Shown here: one piece after another, positions 56,072-64,000 of the stretch
How positions within the stretch are numbered: the first letter of the stretch is position 1
Layout: every line of letters begins with the position of its first letter
DNA from: Ustilaginoidea virens
Lineage: Eukaryota > Ascomycota > Sordariomycetes > Hypocreales > Clavicipitaceae
Direction: 5' to 3'
Length of the DNA stretch: 64,000 nucleotides
NCBI RefSeq assembly: GCF_000687475.1
Contig: NC_057320.1
Span: 2,046,001 to 2,110,000 of the forward strand
Position numbers and translations under genes: made by a program
The notes under the pieces: model-generated
The model's database searches: none
Told to the model about the DNA's origin: nothing
What the model saw: the letters and a program-made list of their open reading frames with translations, nothing else

Positions 56072-57360
56072 GTGCCTTTCTAAATAGTGAACTGCTAGAG
56101 ATGATTTATATAGAGATTCTAGCTAGTTTTCTAGAATTTGCAGAAAGCCTACTCTTACCTAATCCAGCCTTATAGTCTGACCAGCAGCATTAACGACTTC
56201 TAGCCTTACTTACTAAGGTTGGATATAACCCCTTTACATTATAGGTCATTTTATTAAAGAAAGCCTTATATAGGTTAAAATAAGGCCCTCGCGAGTGGCA
56301 GTTACGGTTAAAAGACCTTTTAGTGTAAGAGGGTTTTAAGCCGTTATTTTCTAATGCCGCTATCTTCTATAATAAAGGAACGTATACTTTTATTATAACC
56401 TATATAGATGACTGCTTAATTATCGGTCTGGACTTTAGCTATATTGACCAGCTTAAGGCTAAGTTCCATAAGGTCTATACTATAGAAGACCGAGGACCTA
56501 CCTCTTTCTTTCTAAGAGTACAGATTATTAGGGATAGAGAAAAGGGCCTGTTATAGCTGCACTAATCGCAATTTATTGCGGAAGTCTTTAAAAAATTCAA
56601 CCTTAAGGACGCATGATTGCATCTAATCCTACTATAGCCCGGTATACTTACTGAGACTGACAATACGCCGCTAGATACTAGTAATCAACACTTATTCTAG
56701 CAGCTAGTAGGGACATCGATATGGTTAATAATAATATTAAGACCTGACCTTGCCTTTCTAACGCAATACCTATCACGATATATACAATAGACTTCTACTA
56801 CACAGCTTAATGCTACTAAGGGCACTTTTTGCTACTTAGCTAGTACGGCAAATACAGCTATTTCTTACCGAGCCGCTAAAGCTACCGTAGTATTAGCTGC
56901 ATTTTCTAATAGCGATTTTACTGGGTACCGGCTTACTTCTAAGTCTACTAGTGGTTATCTTACTACCTTAAATAGTAGACCGATTAGCTAGAAGTCAAAA
57001 CGGTCTTTAACTATAGTTTTATTAACGTTTAAAGCTAAGTCTAATGCAATACTTAAGGCGATTCGCGAAATAGAATAGATATCTAATTTATTTAAAGAAA
57101 TCCAAGTTGATATTCAATACCCGATACTACTATACTGCGATAACCAAGGGTCTATTTCTAACGCAAATAACCCAAATTAGCATGCCCGCACTAAGCATAC
57201 CATGCTTAAATTCCGGTATATATGTGAGAAGGCCTACGGTGGCTTAGTAAAAATATCATATTTACCTATAATAGATATGCCTACGGATAGACTTATTAAA
57301 CCACTTCTAAGCCCGAAATTCCCCATATTTCGGCAGCTATTAGGGTTGCAATCCCTATAG
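56072..57360 (+). pseudogene. Copia-1 copy b: truncated RT and RNase H
   Basis: Aligns with 39495-40789 of Copia-1. It starts in the middle of RT (SAFLN block) and runs through the catalytic box, here YIDD with both Asp intact (near 56402-56413), to the end of RNase H. It has many more TAG/TAA stops than the full-length copy. Everything upstream of the RT is missing, replaced by the Gypsy-3 LTR. The minus-strand 127-residue frame at 57234-57617 is a shadow over the end of this gene and the LTR. Confidence 0.85.
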
Positions 57361-57443
57361 CTTAACTTTTTTTTCTTGATTTTTACAGGACTTCTTTCTT
57401 TTATTCTAACGGTAGGATTAGCCATATTGCTAATCAGAGGGGG

Positions 57444-58129
57444 TGTTGAAATCAGCGCCTTTTTAGCTGTATTTTGGTACTGGTTTCGCCACTGTACGAC
57501 GTCTCTACGTTGAGATATTGCGGTGGCTATACTAGGCGCTATAATAGGGCATAGCGCCCCACAACGCCGATTACAGTAGGCCACAGCGCCGGTCACGGCA
57601 CCGGTACAGCGACCCACATCCGGTCACAGCGGCCGGTCATAGTGGGCCACAGAGCCCACAACAGGCGGCGCATTTCTACGGGATTACCAAATGGGCAAAT
57701 CAGCACTTTTGGCCTTCTATATATAGTCACCCGCTATACCGCGCCTTTACGGCAGACCGGTATAGGGCTTCCGGCCCATACGGCAGGCTGTTATAGGGCA
57801 TCCGGCATACCGCTATAAGCCACTGGGCTTGGTTGGGTAGGCATTGGGTAGGCACTGGGTAGGATATTGGGCACAGACTGGGCACGGTTGGGCAGACCGA
57901 CTTTTTGTCGGGTTTTTCGCTATTTTTACGGTTTTTCATTATTTTTAACCACTTTTTCAAGATGGTAGAAATATGCCCAAAATTCCCTCTTTCTAGCTAG
58001 AATAGCCACTAACAATTAAAATCAGATTTCCCTGATATCTTTGCTCTGGTCAACCTTATGTGTGCGTTTTTAATCTTTAACTAGCTTGTTTTATTCTGCA
58101 ATGCCTTGTCCCCCACTGTCGGTACTTAG
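57444..58129 (+). repeat. Copia-1 copy b: 3' LTR, interrupted
   Basis: Starts TGTTGAAATC after the polypurine tract AGAGGGGG (57436-57443). It has small internal duplications near 57835-57890 (repeats of GCACTGGGTAG and GGGCAC). It ends at 58129, short of the LTR end, because the Copia-2 LTR begins at 58130. Confidence 0.85.
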
Positions 58130-58869
58130 TGTTATTGCAATTCTCAAGGTCACTATAAAAGCAAAGCCTTACTAGCTAGCTAGATGGCACAAGACTGTCT
58201 GCGACCTATGAACTAATCTTAGTATAATACTAGACTTTTCACCAAGTCCTAAGACTATACAAGTGCTATAAAGCAGGGCAAGTGTAAAGGCAAGGCAAAT
58301 ATAAGATAACCAGAAAAACGCAGGGAAGGTAAGAAGTTAAGAGGCATATAGTGCATTAACAGACTCGATTGTGCTGCCCTTCTACTATCTAGAAAGAAGG
58401 GGGAAAGCTATCCTATATATACACGAAGGAGGGGTGGGCCTAGGCATCCAGGGTAGCCAGTAAGAGAGCTCCCCGTAATGCTCGTTACTAATTCCGCTAT
58501 ATCCGACTAATCCCGCTATATTCGGCCTTTCTAACCACCCTAGCCACCGCACTAGTAATTAGTCACCACACTAGTAACTAGCCACTACGCTAGTAACTAA
58601 TCACCACACTAGTGGACTAGCCACCACACTAGTAGACTAGCCACCACGCTAGTAGGCCGCCACCACGCTAATTTAGCAATGCCACACCTTTTTAACAAGG
58701 CCTACCTTACTTAGTATACAGTAATAATCCACTGAAAATCCTTAAGGTAAAAGGCAAAGGCCTAAGGTAAGACTACTATAAGTCTAAGAGGCGGTATAAT
58801 GGTCAGAAGGTTAGTAGGCCAGTAGGGCATTAGGCCAGCAGCCTAGTAGGCTACTATAGGATTTTAACA
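58130..58869 (-). repeat. Copia-2 3' LTR (740 bp)
   Basis: Plus-strand ends TGTTATTGCAATTC and GGATTTTAACA, that is TG...CA on either strand. An AGAGGGGG polypurine tract (minus strand, 58870-58877) adjoins it. It holds the 20-bp CTAGTGGACTAGCCACCACG-type minisatellite (about 58541-58673). Two more copies lie at 41932-42639 and 44461-45225. Confidence 0.9.
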
Positions 58870-59029
58870 CCCCCTCTAATTAGCTATTGTAATAGTAAGC
58901 TAATCGTTGTATAAAAGATAGTAAAAGAAAATATAATAAAAGTGCTAAGGAAAAACATAGGAAAAACCTTAGTAAGTTAGTATAAGTTAGCAGGCCCTAA
59001 GACCTAGTAACTCGCGGAACCTAGTAAAT

Positions 59030-60700
59030 TTAGGGCCCGGCAGTAGCTTTATAAGACTATTAGCAGGCATACTATTAGTAGGTGAATAGGTAATTTTAAC
59101 CAAGCCTAGCTGGGCTTGCTCCCTAATATACTGGAATTTTAATAGTATATACTTAGTGCGAGTATACTAGTTAGGGTCATTAGAATTCGAAATAGAGCCC
59201 TAATTATCGCAGTATAACGGTATAGGGCGTAGAATATCGATTTCTAACTCCTTATAAAGGTTAGAAAGCCACTATACCTTACGGATAGTCTCAAGTAAGG
59301 CATTAGATTTAGCTTCTAAAGTAGAAAGCACTACTAAAGAGGCTCGCTTAAAACGCCAGCTAATAGGACTACTATTAATAGTAGTTAGGAAGCCTCTAGT
59401 AGATTTAGAGGTTTCTTTATAGCTAACAAAGTCGCTATTAGAATAAGCGGTTATAATAGGCTGTTTATTGCTTTTAGTAGTACTAAAGCAAATAGCTAGG
59501 GTCTCAGTGCCTTTAAGGTAGCTAAAGCTGCCCTTTGCAGCATTTAGATGTATATTAGTTGCTTTCGATATAAACCGAGAAAGGTATTGAGTAGGAAATA
59601 CTAGGTCGGGTCTAGTTATTATTATAAGCCATATTATAGTGCCAGTAAGGCTCTAATAAAGGCTTTAATCAGTAGGGCTAAAGTTTTTTCCACTAGATTT
59701 ATTAAAAATTCCTAGTTAGAGTGGAATAAGCTAAGGTTTAATATCCTATAAGCCGAATTTAGCTAGAACCTCTGCTATAAATTGGGCTTAGTGTAGCCAT
59801 AATAGACCTTCCTTCCTATTTCGTATAATTTATACGCCTAGAAAGAAGGAAGCCGGACCGCAGTCTTCTATAGTATAATCCTTATGAAATTTCCTTTTTA
59901 GCTGGTTAATATAAGTTATATTTAGACCAACTAATAGGCAATCGTCAATATAGGTGACGATAAAGGTGCTAATTTACTTATTATAAAAGACAGTAGTATT
60001 AGATGCTAAAGGTAAGAAGCCTTTACTAGAAATCAGGTCTTTTAGCCGGTATTACCATTCGTAGGGTACTTATTTTAGCCCGTATAGGGCCTTCTTTAGT
60101 AAGATAGCTTACTTAATAGAAGGGTCGAATCCAACTTCTTTAAGTAAAGTTAGTAGCCATTATTATTAAATATCAGACCAAAGCTTGCTATTAGTTAGTA
60201 ATAAGCTTTCTGTAAATTTAAAGAATCCATCAGGGATATCTATATAAATAGTGTTAGAAAGTTCACTATTTAGGAAGGCGCCTATAAAGTCGATCTACTT
60301 AATTTCCTAATTATTACTAGCTGCTAAAGCTAGTATAACCCTCTAAGTAGGTAGGATAGAGGTTAAAGCATAAGTATACTAAAAATCCTTTTCTTCGACT
60401 TATATAAAACCCTTAACCACTAATCTAGCCTTATATTTTATAGGCTAATTATTGGCATCCTTTTTAACCCGAAAAATAGGCCTATTACATATAATTTTCC
60501 TATTAATAGGAACGCTAGACTTAGGAATAAATTAAAAGACTTTAGTATCTAAAAGCTACTCGAATTCCTTAAATAGTGCCTTTATCTAAAGGTCTTTTTC
60601 TTTTTTAGGACATTATAGCACATCCTTCCAGCTATTAGGCGTACCATTAGGGGCCTTTTTAGCTAGCTTACGCTTAGCTGCATAGCAGGAATCCTATATC
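59030..60700 (-). pseudogene. Copia-2 reverse transcriptase and RNase H relic
   Basis: On the minus strand the RT catalytic box reads YIDDCLLVG (around 59960-59930), with both Asp intact, within FIVTYIDD...LNITYINQL. RNase H ends with IREQAQLGLVKITY and MPANSL (around 59110-59040). In-frame stops are frequent, so it is inactive. Compare the fragment at 23792-25902, where the same box is YIND. Confidence 0.82.
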
Positions 60701-62000
60701 AGGTGGTATAAAGTATTACCTTTCTAAGGGAATAAGTCGGTAAAGCCAATAGGGTTAGTAGGGCCGGTAGGGTTTTTAGGGCCTATAAAGCCAGCAGGGC
60801 TAGTAGGGCCAGTAAGGTCGGCAGGAGTAAGGCTAATAAGGATATCTATAAAGTCATCCTTTGCAGTAGCCAGGAACTATAATATAATATCTTCTAACTT
60901 AGAAAGAGAATCCAAAATAGCATTAGTATTAATAACGCTAGTATTAATAGGATCTGGCATACTTTCCAGGTCATCTGGTATAGCATTAGTATTAGTAATA
61001 CTAGTAAGGTTAGTAGAGTTAGTAGGGTCAGGAATACTTTCTAGGTCATTTAGTAAAATAGCAGGTTCTTTACTGCTAGATACCCCCTCTAAACCTATAT
61101 TTTGCCCTCTATAAAAGTCTCCTTCTAAGCCATTAAAAATAAAGCCTATACCTTCATTTTAATAAATAAAGGTAATAAAAGTTATTTTAGTAATAACTTT
61201 TTTCTTTAGAAGGTAGACCAAATAGGTATTATTACCTAGAGTAGTAAAGAGCCTACCAGGCTCGGTATAGGGCGCTAATTTACAGCTTTTTATACGCTTT
61301 TCGTATGGTATAAGCACTTTAATAGCTGCTCTAATAGCCCTAAGGTTAATAAGATCAGGATAGTACTCCAGTATTATCTAGTTGTAATCCTTTAGTAGCT
61401 CCTAATAGGAGCTAAAAGGTCTATTAGTAATAGCTATTATATTTACTAGCATAACAATGCTAGTAATTACAGCAGACCAAAGGTTAGATAGTAGTCTTAA
61501 CTAGGCTATAATAGCATATAGCCTATCAGCTATAACCCTAATAGACCGCTTAGCTAAGCCATGTTATTCGTAAATATAGGGGTAAAATATATTAAAAGTT
61601 ATGCCCTATTCAATAAGCCAATCACTAAGCATTTTATTGATTTCATTTCCACTATTATAGTAGAATTCAATAGGCGTTTTACTATATCTGACCTATAGGC
61701 TCTATATAAAGCTCTATAATGCTTTAAATACAATAGTGCCTTCCCTATTAGGCAGTAAGTAAAGCCAGCGGAATCGGGATTTTCTATCCACTAATATAAA
61801 AGCAATAGGTCGTTTATTATATAGCATAGGTGATATAGTAAAAGTATCACCTTCTATAATATCTAGGCATTTAGCTAGATTAGGTATCGCATCTTTAGAA
61901 GGTCTTCTAACCTTTTTAGTTTGTATATAGGCTAGGCAGCGAAAATTAATATCTTTAACCTTATTAAGATTAGGCAGACTAGGGGTATTAGTATAGGTCT
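60700..62000 (-). pseudogene. Copia-2 integrase and repeat-rich linker relic
   Basis: Minus strand. An integrase segment reading RSIRVIADRLYAIIA lies at about 61560-61510, matching LVERSIW...RLRAII in Copia-1. Between integrase and RT lies a linker built from degenerate tandem repeats (about 60740-61060, units around AGGGCTAGTAGGGCC and AGCATTAGTATTAATA), comparable in position to the proline-rich repeat of Copia-1. Confidence 0.75.
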
Positions 62001-64000
62001 TTTTAAGTAGCTGAATACCTATATACCCTAGTCGTATATACCAAATGCCGGCTAATTATAATAGCTTCTGATATTCATTAGCTGCTATAGGGGCAGAAAT
62101 AGGGCTAGTAGCCACTATGAGATTTTCGCTAGTCGTAATAGCGGGATTTTCGCTAATCGTAATAGTAGGCTCTTCACTAGTCGTAATAGCGGGAATAGCA
62201 GGAGAATTAATAGTAGGGCTAATAGCCTCTATAGGGTCTTCGCTAATTATAATAGCAGAAGGTTAGGTAGTAGGGCTAATAGCCTCTATGGGTTCCTTAC
62301 TAATCGTAATAGTAGGAATAGGGATAATAGTAGTATCCTCAGGATTACTATAATTAGCAGGGTTAGTAGGGCTAGGGACCTCTACTATTATACTATTAGT
62401 AACAGTATAATAGCTATATAGTTAATGTAGCAGTAGTATATCTATTCCTTTCTATAGAAGGAAAAAGCTGTATTTTTCAAAGTTAAAAATGCCGATACAT
62501 TTACGGCTTACTAACCAAAGCTGATTTTTAATTAATACCCCTTTAACGGCATAGTGTTTTACACCGCTAATAATATTAATATCTAAGGTAGGAATATATA
62601 GTGTATTCTTAAGCTCTATAATACCCTATTTCGTAGGATTAATGCCCTGTAGCATAGTAAATCGTACTATGCCCTAACTAGTAGGGGAAATAGGGTTACC
62701 ACTAGTAGTAATAATAGGCTTATCATTCTTCTTAAAGTAGTGAAAAATAGTAAAATGTTTCTTATCATTGACAATATAATAAGTAGAGCCTATATCATAA
62801 AGGAGGGCATTCTTAGGGGTCTTACCGCCTGATTTAGCACTATAGCTTATAGCTAAGGGCTGGTTATCAGTAGATATAGTAGAAGAAAAAGAATAAGATA
62901 TATTAGTATCCTAGGTACTATAGTTGCCTATATTAAAGGCCTCAACATCTTGCTAATTACTGCTAAAGTCTTGTTTCTTCTTCTATTGCTACTTTTTTTT
63001 CCTATTATTAGTAGAATTATTCTTACTATTATTAGTAGAAGCGGCATTAGTAGACCCTTTCTTAGGGTCCTTAAAAGCCTTAAGCTGCTTAGGGTTATTA
63101 TTAGCAGCTACCTTATTAGACCCTTTAGAACGCTATTCTTCTAGTAGGTCAACTATAAAATACTAGAGGTTAAATTTGCTACTATTAATAATACCTTAGG
63201 CGCTATAAGCCCGAATCATAGACCGTTAGCGTTCCGTCCAGCAATTAAATACCCCCTCTACAGCCCAAAGGTACTAATTAATTTAGTTAAAAGAGTCGAT
63301 CTTAGAACCTAAGATTCTAAGGCGAAAAATATAGCTATTAAATTCGCTATTAAAAGCCTCTAAAGTGCCTTTATAACCGGTAAATATAAGGGTGTGAAAG
63401 GTAGGGTATAAGTATACCCGCTATACTTCTAGTAAGTGACAATACTAGGCCACTAGTAAAAGGTAGGCTTCCTCCGGGTCATTATACCAATCTATAGCTT
63501 CTATAGCTTCTTTACTACAGCTATTCTTTAGTATTAATAGTAGAAGTGCCTGCTTAGACTTATTAAAATGCCTTACTATAGAAGGGTTATTAACAAAATT
63601 AGCTATTTTAAAGGCCCGAAGTTATATTATAAGGGCCTGCTTCCACTAATCGAAATTATAGGGGCTTTTTAGCTTTTAGGATTCTTTAAAACGGTTGGCA
63701 GTTTTAGCTAATTTTTTAATAGCCCTATTACTAATTTGATTGGTAATAGTTGTTATTGGTGCCGTTATAGTATAAATAGGTTCTTTACCCTTATATTTTG
63801 TAGTAGTAGAAGGTTAGTCGATTTCTATAACGTTAGCCTTATTATTATCATTCTTAGTAGTAATCGTTTTAGTAGAAGGTCTAGCTTTAGTAGCTTTAGT
63901 AGGCTCCTTATTAGTAGCCTAAGTAGCCTAGATATCGTTATTTTGCCTACTAACTAGGCCCTATATAATGTTAATTAGGGTATTCATCTAGGAATTTATA
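62000..64000 (-). pseudogene. Copia-2 protease and gag relic
   Basis: Minus strand. The protease active site lies around 62795-62755 and reads LLYDIGSTYYIVNDKKHF, where Copia-1 has DTG: Thr (ACA/ACT) has become Ile, a C-to-T change. A second minisatellite of CTAATCGTAATAG-like units lies between protease and integrase (about 62105-62350). From about 62900 to 64000 is gag, with a lysine/asparagine-rich segment near 62970-63130. Short frames at 62950-63144 and 63736-63957 on the plus strand are shadows. Confidence 0.75.

Larger units (their letters stand above)
58130..64000 (-). mobile_element. Copia-2: Ty1/copia element, 3' end to gag, cut by window edge
   Basis: Minus-strand element with its 3' LTR at 58130-58869, inserted into the Copia-1 copy b LTR. 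Reading leftward from 64000: gag, protease, integrase, RT, RNase H, LTR, the copia order. The 5' LTR lies beyond the window. Similar protease and RNase H blocks show it is a relative of Copia-1. The 5 bp left of the LTR, CTTAG (58125-58129), should be repeated at the other end. Confidence 0.88.

Noticed and set aside
57234..57960. Minus-strand frames of 127 and 77 residues
   Set aside because: They are antisense to the Copia-1 copy b RNase H end and its LTR; no domain is recognised.

Overview
The window is a nested graveyard of transposable elements from a filamentous ascomycete fungus (Pezizomycotina). I find no host gene, rRNA, tRNA gene or CRISPR array. The fungal assignment is an inference from the element types: chromodomain-bearing Ty3/gypsy elements, Tad1-like LINEs with a (TAA)n tail, and fungal Ty1/copia families. 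It is supported by dense C-to-T / G-to-A damage at CpA/TpG, the signature of repeat-induced point mutation (RIP). Almost every relic reading frame is closed by TAG or TAA codons that look like former CAG, CAA or TGG. The species cannot be named from this sequence.

Layout. 1-889: end of a minus-strand Copia-3 element. 890-1080: unassigned, with a poly-T run. 1081-6323: Gypsy-1, a minus-strand chromovirus with its 5' LTR at 6080-6323. 6324-8295 and 21546-23791: Copia-4, minus strand, split by LINE E2. 8296-8951 and 15561-21545: LINE E2, minus strand, about 6.6 kb, itself split by LINE E1 (plus strand, 8952-15560). Because E1 lies inside E2 in the opposite orientation, 8952-21545 forms an inverted repeat with arms of about 6 kb. 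23792-25902: a Copia-2 fragment carrying a 625-bp terminal-repeat miniature element (TRIM-A). 25903-30050: Gypsy-2, carrying TRIM-B. 30051-44460: LINE E4, holding the complete Copia-1 element (34073-41579) and a solo Copia-2 LTR. 44461-45225: a second stray Copia-2 LTR at a chimeric junction. 45226-56071: Gypsy-3, split by the 5'-truncated LINE E5, which is split in turn by Copia-3 (47588-52325). 56072-58129: truncated Copia-1 3' end. 58130-64000: a minus-strand Copia-2 element running off the window.

Target-site duplications fix most boundaries: 14 bp for E1, about 14 bp (three transitions) for E2, 17 bp for E5, and 5 bp for Copia-1, Copia-3, TRIM-A and TRIM-B. The nesting gives relative ages. 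Gypsy, Copia-4 and the Copia-2 fragment are older than the LINEs inside them, and Copia-1, Copia-3 and the TRIMs are later insertions.

The most interesting objects are the two TRIMs. They are non-coding and about 600 bp, with 207- or 219-bp LTRs. Each has a canonical tRNA-type A box and D-arm in the LTR and a B box in the internal region. The primer-binding position is complementary to the element's own LTR, as in self-priming Tf1-type elements. Their LTRs share a near-terminal 14-nt hairpin motif with the resident chromovirus, which suggests that chromovirus as a possible mobilising partner.
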